From Variovorax sp. OV700 (lineage in GTDB: Bacteria > Pseudomonadota > Gammaproteobacteria > Burkholderiales > Burkholderiaceae_C), in contig NZ_FNDR01000018.1 of the NCBI RefSeq assembly GCF_900099805.1, positions 42,291 to 106,290 on the forward strand: a stretch of DNA of 64,000 nt, given 5' to 3'. Each line of letters begins with the position of its first letter. The first letter of the stretch is position 1. Made by a program: the position numbers and the translations under genes. The notes under the pieces were generated by a model. It was not told where the DNA came from. It did no database searches and saw only the letters and a program-made list of their open reading frames with translations. Positions 20,700 to 30,611 of this stretch are shown piece after piece.

Positions 20700-22439
20700 T
20701 TATTCGTTGGTGACCGCCACCACTTCTTCGAGTGAGGTGAGCCCTTGCATGACTTTTCTGAGGCCGGACTGCCGTAACGAGCGAACGCCCTCGGCTTCGG
20801 ACTGGCGCGCAATGTCCAGCGCACTGCCGTCGCGCAGGATGATGGCCTGGATCGTTTCGGAGATCGGCATTACCTGGTAGATGCCGACCCGGCCCTTGTA
20901 GCCGCCGTTGCACACCGAGCAGCCGACCGGACGATAGGGCTTCCAGGAACCATCGAGTTCGGCTTCCTTGAAGCCCGCGTCGAGCAGGGCCTGGCGCGGC
21001 ACGTCGGCCGGCGCGCGGCATATGTGGCACAAGCGTCGGGCCAGCCGCTGCGCGGTGATCAGGATCACGCTGGAAGCAATGTTGAACGGCGCAATACCCA
21101 TGTTCCGCATGCGCGTGAGCGTGGTCGGCGCGTCATTGGTGTGCAGCGTCGAAAGCACCAGGTGGCCCGTTTGCGCGGCCTTGATCGAAATGTCGGCGGT
21201 TTCGAGGTCCCGGATTTCGCCGACCATGATGATGTCGGGATCCTGCCGGAGGAAAGCGCGCAGCGCGGCGGCGAACGTGAGTCCGGCACGCTCGTTCACG
21301 TTGACCTGGTTCACGCCGGGCAGGTTGATTTCGGACGGGTCTTCGGCCGTGGCGATATTGACGCCGGGCTGGTTCAGCAGGTTCAGGCAGGTGTAAAGCG
21401 ACACCGTCTTGCCGGAACCCGTGGGGCCCGTTACCAGCACCATGCCGTAGGGGCGGCCGATCGCGTTCAGCAACCGCTCCTTTTCATCGGCATCGTAGCC
21501 GAGCGCATCGATGCCCAGGCGTGCGCTGCTCGGGTCGAGAATACGGATCACGATCTTTTCGCCGAACAGCGTGGGCAGCGTGCTCACACGAAAGTCGATC
21601 ACGCGGTCCGGGCCGATCTTGAGCTTCATGCGGCCGTCCTGCGGCACGCGCTTCTCGGAAATGTCGAGCCGCGAAATGACCTTGATCCGTGAAGCCAGCT
21701 TGTCCTTGATCAGCGTGGGCGGGCTCGCGATCTCGCGCAGTTCGCCGTCGATGCGAAAGCGCACGCGGTAGTTGTGCTCGTACGGCTCGAAGTGAATGTC
21801 CGAGGCCCGCATGCTGACGCCGTCGAGCAGCATCTTGTGCAGGAACCGGACGACCGGGGCATCCTCGACTTCGGCAACGGCCGCCTGTTCGTTGGCATCG
21901 CCCGACGTATCGGCTGTGACGTCGTCGAACTCGAAGTCCCCGCCGCCGACGATGTTGTTGAGGGTTTCCGACGCGCTGACAGCGGCGGCCTCGATCATGC
22001 GCGACAGCTTGTCGTATTCCGCAATGACCCAGTCCACGCCCATCTGGGACGCGAACTTGATCTTCTCCACGGCCTGCTGGTCCGAGGGGTCCGCCGTTGC
22101 AACAATGAGACGATTGTTGCGCTTGCTCAGCACCACGATGCGGTAGGCGAGGCACAGCTTCGGGTCGAGCAGATCCTTGGGCAGACGCTGGTGGTCGATG
22201 GCGTCCAGATCGAGCAGCGGCGCGCCGAAAGCGGAAGAAAGCGTGTGGGCCAGGTCTGCGGCCGATACGGCACCGCTGCCGGTCAGCTCGGCAATGAAGC
22301 TGGTGCGACTGCTCAGCGATTTCTGGTAGATGTCTTCCGCAGTCCTCGCAGGAAGCTTGCCGGCTGAAACCAGGGCGCGCGCAAGGCCCGGGAGGGCGAT
22401 TTGCGTGTTTTCTTTAACAGGAAGTTCGGCGGCAGCCAT
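20700..22439 (-). CDS. pilB: Type IV pilus assembly ATPase PilB
   Basis: 579 residues. PilB hydrolyses ATP to drive pilus extension. There is an N-terminal T2SSE_N (MshEN-like) region (about 60-190). The core has Walker A GPTGSGKT at 338-345, an Asp box, the Walker B region IIMVGEIRD at 403-411 and a His box LSTLHTNDA. A tetracysteine zinc site (Cys471, Cys474, Cys507, Cys510) is present, as in GspE/PilB. The retraction ATPase PilT and the pilins are not in this window. A candidate sigma-54 promoter lies 90-106 bases upstream. Confidence 0.97.
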   Translation of the reverse strand: MAAAELPVKENTQIALPGLARALVSAGKLPARTAEDIYQKSLSSRTSFIAELTGSGAVSAADLAHTLSSAFGAPLLDLDAIDHQRLPKDLLDPKLCLAYRIVVLSKRNNRLIVATADPSDQQAVEKIKFASQMGVDWVIAEYDKLSRMIEAAAVSASETLNNIVGGGDFEFDDVTADTSGDANEQAAVAEVEDAPVVRFLHKMLLDGVSMRASDIHFEPYEHNYRVRFRIDGELREIASPPTLIKDKLASRIKVISRLDISEKRVPQDGRMKLKIGPDRVIDFRVSTLPTLFGEKIVIRILDPSSARLGIDALGYDADEKERLLNAIGRPYGMVLVTGPTGSGKTVSLYTCLNLLNQPGVNIATAEDPSEINLPGVNQVNVNERAGLTFAAALRAFLRQDPDIIMVGEIRDLETADISIKAAQTGHLVLSTLHTNDAPTTLTRMRNMGIAPFNIASSVILITAQRLARRLCHICRAPADVPRQALLDAGFKEAELDGSWKPYRPVGCSVCNGGYKGRVGIYQVMPISETIQAIILRDGSALDIARQSEAEGVRSLRQSGLRKVMQGLTSLEEVVAVTNE

Positions 22440-22528
22440 TCAGCGAATTTGCAAGAGATGTGAAAAAGTGCTTCACGATCATCGCTGAACGCCCTCGCCA
22501 TGTAAATCGCTACGCAGCAACAGGCATG

Positions 22529-22545
22529 GGCATTATTGGTGCCAG
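22529..22545 (-). promoter_or_regulatory. Candidate sigma-54 promoter upstream of pilB
   Basis: On the minus strand the sequence CTGGCACCAATAATGCC shows TGGCAC-N5-ATGC, with the required GG-N10-GC spacing of -24/-12 elements. Only the first base of the TTGC half differs from consensus. Initiation near 22518 would leave about 80 bases before the pilB ATG. Sigma-54 control of type IV pilus genes is well known for pilA; pilB control here is inference. Confidence 0.4.
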
Positions 22546-22555
22546 CCGAAAAGAC

Positions 22556-22632
22556 TGGTCGGGGTGAGAGGATTCGAACCTCCGGCCTCTACGTCCCGAA
22601 CGTAGCGCTCTACCAGGCTAAGCTACACCCCG
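22556..22632 (-). tRNA. tRNA-Pro (anticodon CGG)
   Basis: 77 bases, with the CCA end encoded. The acceptor stem CGGGGTG pairs with CACCCCG, then discriminator A and CCA. The anticodon stem CTACG/CGTAG encloses the loop TTCGGGA, giving anticodon CGG at 22596-22598 (reads CCG proline codons). The T arm GGAGG-TTCGAAT-CCTCT is intact. It lies between ispB and pilB on the minus strand. Confidence 0.97.
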
Positions 22633-22681
22633 ATTGGTTGCAGAAAAAGAGAAGTCGTCCTTGCCAACTCTTGTGAGGTGT

Positions 22682-23719
22682 TCAGGCACGTCGCTCAAGC
22701 AACTGAGCCGCCAATTGTAGCAAACCGTCGGCGTACAAATTGGACGGAAAGTCGCGCAACGCATGAATCGCGCGTTTTGCCTCGTCGGCCGCGGCGGCGC
22801 GCGAGGCCTCCAGCGCGCCCGTGCTGTGAACGATCTCGACGATCTTGCCCAGTTGAGCCGTGTCGCCGGCCTCGATGGCCGCGCGCACCAGCGCGCCCTG
22901 GGCGGGGTTGCCGCGCCGCATGGCGAAGATCAGCGGCAGCGTGGTCTTGCCTTCGCGCAGATCGTCGCCCACGTTCTTTCCGGTTTCGTGGGCGTCTCCG
23001 GCGTAGTCGAGCACGTCGTCGATCACCTGGAACGCCGTGCCCAGTGCTTGGCCGTAGGTGGCGCAGGCTTCTTCGACCTCGGGCGTGGCCCCCGCCAGCA
23101 CCGCAGCCAGCCGTGTGCTGGCCTCGAAAAGCTTGGCGGTCTTGGAGCGGATCACGCGCAGGTACGCCGCTTCGTCCAGCGAGGCGTCGTGCATGTTCAT
23201 CAGCTGGAGCACCTCGCCTTCTGCGATCACGTTGGTCGCCTCGGCCAGAATTTGCATGATGCGCATGTTGTTTGCATCCAACATCATCTGGAAGGCGCGC
23301 GAATACAGGAAGTCGCCGACCAGCACGCTGGCGGGGTTTCCGAAGGATTCGTTGGCCGTCGGGCGTCCGCGGCGCAGCGTGGATTCGTCGACCACGTCGT
23401 CGTGCAGCAGGGTGGCCGTGTGGATGAACTCCACCACCGCCGCCAGGTTGAAGCGCTGCTCGCCCGTGTATCCGAGGGCGCCCGACATGAGGAGCAGCAG
23501 CGCCGGCCGCAGGCGTTTGCCGCCGGCGGAGATGATGTATTTGGAAACCTGGCTGACCAGGGGCACGCCAGTATCGAGGCGCCGCGCGATCACACGGTCG
23601 ACTTCGACCATGTCGCCGGCGATCAAATCCAGCACGGTGGCGGTGGGGGAGGTATCGGCGGCGTGAACTGGCAAAGCGTTTGCGCGCGGCGCGTCTGAAT
23701 ACGAAGGTGGCAGCGGCAC
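22682..23719 (-). CDS. ispB: All-trans polyprenyl (octaprenyl) diphosphate synthase
   Basis: About 345 residues from GTG 23719. The enzyme builds the isoprenoid tail for ubiquinone. It has the family motifs GGKRLRP near 66, the first Asp-rich site DDVVD at 107-111 and the second DDVLD at 234-238. The first ~35 residues are variable and lack a ribosome site, so the start is uncertain. The gene is divergent from rplU, as in E. coli. Chain length is not decidable from motifs alone; octaprenyl is the usual choice for betaproteobacteria. Confidence 0.93.
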   Translation of the reverse strand: MPLPPSYSDAPRANALPVHAADTSPTATVLDLIAGDMVEVDRVIARRLDTGVPLVSQVSKYIISAGGKRLRPALLLLMSGALGYTGEQRFNLAAVVEFIHTATLLHDDVVDESTLRRGRPTANESFGNPASVLVGDFLYSRAFQMMLDANNMRIMQILAEATNVIAEGEVLQLMNMHDASLDEAAYLRVIRSKTAKLFEASTRLAAVLAGATPEVEEACATYGQALGTAFQVIDDVLDYAGDAHETGKNVGDDLREGKTTLPLIFAMRRGNPAQGALVRAAIEAGDTAQLGKIVEIVHSTGALEASRAAAADEAKRAIHALRDFPSNLYADGLLQLAAQLLERRA

Positions 23720-23736
23720 AAGGCCGGAAGGCGCAG

Positions 23737-23742
23737 ATTATA
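23737..23742 (-). promoter_or_regulatory. Probable -10 element of ispB
   Basis: A perfect TATAAT on the minus strand ends 17 bases before GTG 23719, so transcription would start about 10 bases before the gene. No clear -35 hexamer is seen near 23760-23765. The site shares the ispB-rplU intergenic region with the oppositely directed rplU promoter. Confidence 0.5.
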
Positions 23743-23804
23743 GGGAGGAGCGCGTGCGGTCCCGGCGCACTTCGCGCCTAAACCATGTTAGCGCGCGCAA
23801 ACCG

Positions 23805-23842
23805 TGCTAGAATCTTGGGCTCTGCGGAATTCGCCGCGGAGC
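23805..23842 (+). promoter_or_regulatory. rplU promoter (-10) and leader hairpin
   Basis: An extended -10 TGC-TAGAAT (TAGAAT at 23808-23813) predicts initiation near 23819. Right there, GCTCTGCGG (23819-23827) can pair with CCGCGGAGC (23834-23842), with one G-T wobble, around a 6-base loop, so the mRNA would begin with a hairpin. The ribosome site AGAGG and ATG 23864 follow. A structured leader on a ribosomal protein operon could serve autoregulation or mRNA stability. Confidence 0.45.
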
Positions 23843-23863
23843 TCATATTCCCAAGAGGTTCAC

Positions 23864-24175
23864 ATGTACGCGGTCATAAAAACCGGCGGCAAGCAGTATC
23901 GCGTTGCTTCCGGCGAAAAAATTAAAGTAGAACAGATTGCTGCGGATGTAGGCCAGGAAATCGTGATCGATCAGGTTCTCGCAGTCGGCAACGGCAGCGA
24001 AATCAAGGTTGGTACGCCCCTGGTGTCCGGCGCAACGGTGACAGTCACGGTACTGTCGCACGGCAAGCACGACAAGGTTCGCATCTTCAAGATGCGCCGT
24101 CGTAAGCACTATCAGAAACGTCAAGGCCATCGCCAGCAGTTCACCGAACTGCAAATCGGCGCGATCGCCGGCTAA
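23864..24175 (+). CDS. rplU: 50S ribosomal protein L21
   Basis: 103 residues, the same length as E. coli L21. MYAVIKTGGKQYRVASGEKI and KMRRRKHYQKRQGHRQQFTE are diagnostic. It binds 23S rRNA. AGAGG lies 8 bases before the ATG. rpmA follows 12 bases later, the universal rplU-rpmA pair. Confidence 0.99.
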   Translation: MYAVIKTGGKQYRVASGEKIKVEQIAADVGQEIVIDQVLAVGNGSEIKVGTPLVSGATVTVTVLSHGKHDKVRIFKMRRRKHYQKRQGHRQQFTELQIGAIAG

Positions 24176-24187
24176 GGAGCAGATTCC

Positions 24188-24448
24188 ATGGCACAGAAAA
24201 AAGGCGGCGGCTCAACGCGAAACGGGCGCGATTCCAAGCCCAAGATGCTCGGCGTGAAGGCGTTCGGCGGCGAACTGATCAGCGCAGGCTCGATCATCGT
24301 GCGCCAGCGCGGCACCCAGTTCCACCCCGGCGTGAATGTCGGCGTGGGCAAGGACCACACGCTGTTTGCACTGGTTGACGGCCATGTGTCGTTTGGCGTC
24401 AAGGGCGCACTGAACAAGCACATGGTCAACGTGACCCCCGCGGCATAA
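24188..24448 (+). CDS. rpmA: 50S ribosomal protein L27
   Basis: 86 residues. MAQKKGGGSTRNGRDSKPKM is the L27 N-terminus, whose tail reaches the peptidyl transferase centre. AAGGAG precedes the ATG. The operon continues to obgE, but a strong intrinsic terminator hairpin lies between. Confidence 0.99.
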   Translation: MAQKKGGGSTRNGRDSKPKMLGVKAFGGELISAGSIIVRQRGTQFHPGVNVGVGKDHTLFALVDGHVSFGVKGALNKHMVNVTPAA

Positions 24449-24471
24449 GCCCAGGTCACTTCGATCAGCTC

Positions 24472-24502
24472 GAAGCCCCGCTTTGCCGGGGCTTCTTCAT
24501 TT
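24472..24502 (+). terminator. Intrinsic terminator between rpmA and obgE
   Basis: GAAGCCCCG (24472-24480), loop CTTTGC, CGGGGCTTC (24487-24495), then TTCATTTG. The 9-base perfect GC-rich stem and T-rich tail make a good rho-independent terminator. It would end or attenuate the ribosomal protein transcript before obgE. A TACACT hexamer at 24504-24509 could restart transcription for obgE. Confidence 0.8.
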
Positions 24503-24518
24503 GTACACTGGATACCCC

Positions 24519-25595
24519 ATGAAGTTCGTCGACGAAGCCTTCATCGACATCGCCGCAGGCGATGGCGGCAACGGCTGCGTGTCGTTCCGTCATGAAAAAT
24601 ACAAGGAATTCGGCGGCCCCAACGGCGGCGACGGCGGCCGCGGCGGCCACGTTTACGCGGTGGCCGATTCCAACCTCAACACCCTGGTCGATTTCCGCTA
24701 CTCGCGCCGCCACGAGGCCAAGCGCGGCGAGCACGGCATGGGCTCCGACATGTTCGGCGCCGCGGGCGACGACATCGTGTTGAAGATGCCGGTCGGCACC
24801 ATCGTTTCCGATGCCGAAACGGGCGAGGTGCTGTACGAGCTGTTGACGGAAGGCGAGGTCGTCACCATCGCCAAGGGCGGCGACGGCGGCTTCGGCAACA
24901 TGCGCTTCAAGAGCGCCATCAACCGTGCCCCGCGGCAGAAGACGCCGGGCTGGCCCGGCGAGAAGAAGAGTCTCAAGCTCGAACTGAAGGTGCTTGCCGA
25001 CGTCGGCCTGCTCGGCATGCCGAATGCGGGCAAGTCGACCCTGATCAGCGCCATTTCGAATGCGCGCCCGCGCATCGCCGACTATCCCTTCACCACGCTG
25101 CATCCAAATCTCGGTGTGGTGCGCGTCGGCCCGGAGCAGAGCTTCGTGGTGGCGGACCTTCCCGGCCTGATCGAAGGCGCGTCGGAAGGCGCGGGCCTCG
25201 GCCACCTGTTCCTGCGCCACCTCCAGCGCACCCGCCTGCTCTTGCACGTGATCGACATGGCGCCCTTCGACGACGCCGTCGACCCGGTGGCGCAGGCGAA
25301 GGCCATCGTCGGCGAGCTGAAGAAGTACGACACCGCGCTCTACGAGAAGCCGCGCTGGCTCGTGCTCAACAAGCTCGACATGGTGCCTGGCGACGAACGC
25401 GCGGCGCGCGTGAAAGACTTCGTGAAGCGCATGCGCTTCAAGGGGCCGGTGTTCGAAATCTCCGCGCTCACGCGGGAAGGCTGCGAGCACCTTGTGCAGG
25501 CGGTCTACCAGCACATCAAGGCGCAGCAGGTGGCGGAGCAGGTGCCGGTCGAGGTCGATCCGCGCTTTGCCGAGCTGCCGCCCGATCCGGCCTGA
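24519..25595 (+). CDS. obgE: Obg-family GTPase ObgE/CgtA
   Basis: 358 residues from ATG 24519. The N-terminal glycine-rich Obg domain (FIDIAAGDGGNGCVSFRHEK, GGDGGRGGHV) occupies about 1-158. The G domain follows with G1 GMPNAGKST, G3 DLPGLIEGA and G4 NKLD. Obg is an essential GTPase for 50S assembly and the stringent response. The short C-terminus (AELPPDPA) lacks the long acidic tail of E. coli ObgE. No Shine-Dalgarno is obvious before the ATG. Confidence 0.98.
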   Translation: MKFVDEAFIDIAAGDGGNGCVSFRHEKYKEFGGPNGGDGGRGGHVYAVADSNLNTLVDFRYSRRHEAKRGEHGMGSDMFGAAGDDIVLKMPVGTIVSDAETGEVLYELLTEGEVVTIAKGGDGGFGNMRFKSAINRAPRQKTPGWPGEKKSLKLELKVLADVGLLGMPNAGKSTLISAISNARPRIADYPFTTLHPNLGVVRVGPEQSFVVADLPGLIEGASEGAGLGHLFLRHLQRTRLLLHVIDMAPFDDAVDPVAQAKAIVGELKKYDTALYEKPRWLVLNKLDMVPGDERAARVKDFVKRMRFKGPVFEISALTREGCEHLVQAVYQHIKAQQVAEQVPVEVDPRFAELPPDPA

Positions 25596-25681
25596 GCGCA
25601 GCTGAGCATCGGCAGCCGATGCAACTCCATGGATAGACCGCCGAACACGCAGTATTCACGACACGACCGCCAAAGCCTCCA

Positions 25682-26821
25682 ATGACTTCGAACTCCGGAT
25701 CCACTGCCTTGCGGGATGCCCGCCGAATCGTCGTCAAGGTGGGCTCCAGCCTCGTGACCAACGAAGGGCGAGGCCTTGACGAGGGCGCTATCGGCGAGTG
25801 GTGTCGGCAGCTTGCTGTGCTGGTGCGCGAAGGACGCGAGGTCGTGATGGTGTCGAGCGGTGCCATCGCCGAAGGCATGAAGCGGCTTGGCTGGCGCACC
25901 CGGCCGCACGAGGTTCACGAGCTGCAAGCGGCCGCCGCCGTCGGACAGATGGGCCTGGCCCAGATGTACGAAACCAAGCTGCGCGAGAACGAAATCGGCA
26001 GCGCCCAGGTGCTGCTGACCCATGCCGACCTGGCCGACCGCGAGCGCTATCTCAATGCGCGCTCGACCCTCGTCACGCTGCTCGGCCTGCGCGTGGTGCC
26101 GGTCATCAACGAGAACGACACCGTCGTCAACGACGAGATCAAGTTCGGCGACAACGACACGCTGGGCGCGCTCGTGGCCAACCTGGTCGAGGCCGACGCG
26201 CTGATCATCCTCACGGACCAGAAGGGCCTCTACACGGCCGACCCGCGCAAGGACCCTGACGCAAAGTTCGTCCATGAGGCCGCCGCCGGCGACCCCGCCC
26301 TCGAAGCCATGGCGGGCGGCGCGGGCTCCAGCCTCGGCCGCGGCGGCATGATCACCAAGATCCTCGCTGCCAAGCGCGCGGCCGGGTCGGGTGCTTCCAC
26401 GGTCATTGCCTGGGGGCGCGAGCCCGATGCCCTGCTGCGCCTGACGCGCGGCGAACCCATCGGCACCTTGCTGGTGGCGCAGACGGCCAAGCACCAGGCG
26501 CGCAAGCGCTGGATGGCTGACCACCTGCAATTGCGCGGCGCCGTCACGGTCGATGCCGGGGCCGCGGCCAAGGTGCGCGCCGAAGGCAAGAGCCTGCTGC
26601 CGATCGGCATGACCAGCGTGTCGGGCGAGTTCTCGCGTGGCGACGTGATTGCGGTGCGCGATGTCGATGGCGTCGAGCTGGCCCGCGGCCTTGCCAATTA
26701 CTCGAGTGTCGAGGCCCGGCTGCTGTGCCGCAAGCCTTCGAGCGAGTTCGAGCGTCTGCTGGGCTACGTGGCGGAACCCGAGATGGTCCACCGCGACAAC
26801 ATGGTGCTGATGCCCGGCTGA
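25682..26821 (+). CDS. proB: Glutamate 5-kinase
   Basis: 379 residues: an amino-acid kinase domain (about 1-270) and a C-terminal PUA domain, as in E. coli ProB. It phosphorylates glutamate in the first step of proline synthesis and is usually feedback-inhibited by proline. Diagnostic segments are VVKVGSSLVTNEG, VSSGAIAEGMKRLGW, NENDTVVNDEIKFGDND and GRGGMITKILAAK. The neighbour upstream is obgE, an order conserved in betaproteobacteria. proA is not in the window. Confidence 0.98.
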   Translation: MTSNSGSTALRDARRIVVKVGSSLVTNEGRGLDEGAIGEWCRQLAVLVREGREVVMVSSGAIAEGMKRLGWRTRPHEVHELQAAAAVGQMGLAQMYETKLRENEIGSAQVLLTHADLADRERYLNARSTLVTLLGLRVVPVINENDTVVNDEIKFGDNDTLGALVANLVEADALIILTDQKGLYTADPRKDPDAKFVHEAAAGDPALEAMAGGAGSSLGRGGMITKILAAKRAAGSGASTVIAWGREPDALLRLTRGEPIGTLLVAQTAKHQARKRWMADHLQLRGAVTVDAGAAAKVRAEGKSLLPIGMTSVSGEFSRGDVIAVRDVDGVELARGLANYSSVEARLLCRKPSSEFERLLGYVAEPEMVHRDNMVLMPG

Positions 26822-26826
26822 TGAAA

Positions 26827-26855
26827 GAAGCGGGGCGCATGGCCCCGTTCTTCTT
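26827..26855. terminator. Bidirectional terminator between proB and the CNP1-like gene
   Basis: CGGGGC (26831-26836) pairs with GCCCCG (26842-26847). GAAG before it and CTTC after it can extend the stem across a two-base bulge, and T-rich or A-rich flanks lie on either side. It sits 5 bases past the proB stop and just before the end of the convergent gene, so it can serve both. Confidence 0.55.
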
Positions 26856-26858
26856 GGT

Positions 26859-27452
26859 TCACTGCACTTCGCGAACCGGATTGCGCAGGTTCTGGACCAT
26901 ATCTCCGACCGAGTTGCGCGGCGCGTTGCCGCGGCACAGCGCCTGGGTCGACAGCGCCTTGGCGTAGCGCGAGTTCAGATCGTTGATGCGCTTCCACTCC
27001 GGCGTCTTCGTTTCTTGCCAGGCGCCGTTGTTGTAGCGGGCGTAGCTCTTCAGCTCGCCGGTCGAGCAACGCACACCTTCATAGAACGCATTGACGCCGC
27101 CGCCATTGCGGTTCTGCGCCACCACCACGTAGCGCACGATGCCATCGCGGGTGATTGCGATCGTGTTCGGGTCGATGCCGAACTTCAGGCTCATGTACGG
27201 AGGCATTTCGATCGGCAGCAGACGGCTTTCGCTGAAGGCCGGCGGCGGCGGTGCCGCGGTTTCTACCCATTCGGCGTCCGCCTCGGAGCGCTTGGGCGGC
27301 GGCGGCATGCCCGATTGCGCCCAGTCCGGGTTGTCGGTGTCGTGATTGCCCGATGCGCAGCCGGCAAGAATGCCAAAGCAGGCGAGAAGAAGAATGCGCT
27401 CAGCGCTGCGACGGAAAGAAGGGCGTTTTGTTGGGGGGAAGAGAAGGTTCAT
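26859..27452 (-). CDS. CNP1-like family lipoprotein
   Basis: About 197 residues from ATG 27452. The N-terminus is basic, then hydrophobic with lipobox LAGC (ILLLACFGILAGC), so it should be a lipoprotein. The body shows the CNP1-like domain (ITRDGIVRYVVVAQNRNGG, FYEGVRCSTGELKSYARYN), a small family of unknown function. A Pro-rich linker (PPPPKRSEADAEW) follows the lipid anchor. Its start overlaps the end of rppH by 53 bases in a different frame, and no alternative start retains the signal peptide. Confidence 0.82.
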   Translation of the reverse strand: MNLLFPPTKRPSFRRSAERILLLACFGILAGCASGNHDTDNPDWAQSGMPPPPKRSEADAEWVETAAPPPPAFSESRLLPIEMPPYMSLKFGIDPNTIAITRDGIVRYVVVAQNRNGGGVNAFYEGVRCSTGELKSYARYNNGAWQETKTPEWKRINDLNSRYAKALSTQALCRGNAPRNSVGDMVQNLRNPVREVQ

Positions 27453-28068
27453 CGCTCGCGGAATGGATGTCGGGATGCGGGTCGAAACTGCCGCCCGGCG
27501 GCAGGTCCAGGCCCGCGGGCGCGCCGCCGTCTGGCATGTGGCGCTCGAATTCACGGGCGCGTACGTTGCTGCGAAGGAAGCGGTTGCGGAAATCCTGCCG
27601 TGGCAGGTAGCGAGCAAGCTCGGTCAGCGCCATCTCGTAGACGCCGCGCTTGAACTCGACGACCACGTCGAGCGGCACCCAGTAGTCGTGCCAGCGCCAA
27701 GCGTCGAATTCGGGATGGTCGGTGGCACGCAGGTTCAGATCCCAGTCGTGGCCGATGAGTTGCAGCAAATACCAGATTTGTTTCTGGCCCTTGTAGTGGC
27801 CCCGTGCGTCACGGCGGATGAACCGATCCGGCACCTCGTAGCGCAACCAGTCGCGGGTACGGGCCACGATGCGCACGTGCTCCGGATGGAGCCCCACTTC
27901 CTCGTGCAGTTCCCGGAACATGGCTTGCTCCGGACTTTCGCCGCGGTCTATGCCGCCTTGCGGAAACTGCCAGGAATGCGTGCGTATGCGTTTGCCCCAG
28001 AAAACCTGGTTTCTCTGGTTGAGCAGGATGATGCCGACGTTGGGCCTGAAGCCGTCCCGGTCGAGCAT
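27400..28068 (-). CDS. rppH: RNA pyrophosphohydrolase RppH
   Basis: 222 residues from ATG 28068; an in-frame TTG two codons upstream is less likely because homologues begin MLDREGFRPNVG. RppH removes pyrophosphate from mRNA 5' ends and so triggers decay. The Nudix box is QGGIDRGESPEQAMFREL continuing HEEVGL (about 38-60), and WQFPQGG and YLLQLIGHD are also characteristic. A ~50-residue Pro- and Gly-rich C-terminal extension follows the core, longer than E. coli RppH (176). The 3' end overlaps the lipoprotein gene. Confidence 0.95.
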   Translation of the reverse strand: MLDRDGFRPNVGIILLNQRNQVFWGKRIRTHSWQFPQGGIDRGESPEQAMFRELHEEVGLHPEHVRIVARTRDWLRYEVPDRFIRRDARGHYKGQKQIWYLLQLIGHDWDLNLRATDHPEFDAWRWHDYWVPLDVVVEFKRGVYEMALTELARYLPRQDFRNRFLRSNVRAREFERHMPDGGAPAGLDLPPGGSFDPHPDIHSASDEPSLPPNKTPFFPSQR

Positions 28069-28097
28069 AATCAAACCCCAATTTTTGAACTGAGTCG

Positions 28098-28125
28098 ATT
28101 ATGCATGCCGGGTTGCACTCGGCAA
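28098..28125 (-). promoter_or_regulatory. Candidate rppH promoter
   Basis: On the minus strand TTGCCG (28125-28120) and CATAAT (28103-28098) are separated by 16 bases. Initiation near 28091 would leave a 23-base leader containing GGGG before ATG 28068. The plus-strand side of this 137-base gap holds a GGTTGC-N9-GCAACC inverted repeat (28111-28131) before proS, but no clear proS promoter. Confidence 0.4.
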
Positions 28126-28205
28126 GCAACCGATGCCAGGCTCTCAGGGTCTCCCCGGAGAGTTGTCCCCCACATCCCATACCGATTCCATCACGCGCGA
28201 TCCCG

Positions 28206-29947
<1,742 letters not shown>

Positions 29948-29951
<4 letters not shown>

Positions 29952-30604
29952 GCCTGGAGGGCGGCCTCTCGCGACGCCAGTGCCTGCGCGGCGCCGTGAC
30001 GGCAGGCGCCCTGACGATGCTGTCGCTGCCTCAGGTTGCTCGCGCCGGCGCGCAGATCGAAGAACCGCTGATCGATTCGGTGCGCACCGCACTGAGTTCG
30101 GCCGTGCACAACAAGGCGCCGCCGGTGCCCGAGTTCTCGAACACCGAGGCCCGCCTGGCCTACCTGCGCTGGCTGGGCGAGATGAGCGAGCGCCTCAAGA
30201 AAAAAATAGCCGACTGGCCGACGCGCAAGGAATTCCTGCAGACCGTCTGGTACGAAAGCAAGCGCTCGGGGCTCGACGTGAGCCTGGTGCTCGGGCTGGT
30301 CCAGGTCGAGAGCAATTTCCGCAAGTTCGCCGTGTCCAGCGCCGGTGCGCGCGGCTACATGCAGGTCATGCCGTTCTGGACCCGCGTGATCGGCGACAGC
30401 GACCCGGCCAAGCTGTTCCACATGCAGACCAACCTGCGCTTCGGCTGCGTCATCCTGCGCCACTACCTCGACCGCGAGAACGGCGACTTGTACATGACCC
30501 TCGGCCGCTACAACGGCAGCCGCGGCAAGGCGCCGTACCCCAACGCCGTGTTCGCAAACCAGCGCCTCTGGACCTTCGTCGACAGAGACCGCTCGGCCGC
30601 CTGA
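29948..30604 (+). CDS. Lytic transglycosylase (SLT domain)
   Basis: 218 residues from ATG 29948. The N-terminus LSRRQCLRGAVTAGALTMLSLP resembles a twin-arginine signal with a short hydrophobic core. The SLT fold is recognised by VQVESNFRKFAVSSAGARGY with catalytic Glu121, then MQVMPFW and LGRYNGSRGKAPYPNAVF. It cleaves peptidoglycan glycan strands to give 1,6-anhydromuramic acid ends. Coupling to proS by a 4-base overlap is common in betaproteobacteria and has no obvious functional reason. Confidence 0.92.
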
Positions 30605-30611
30605 CAGTGGG

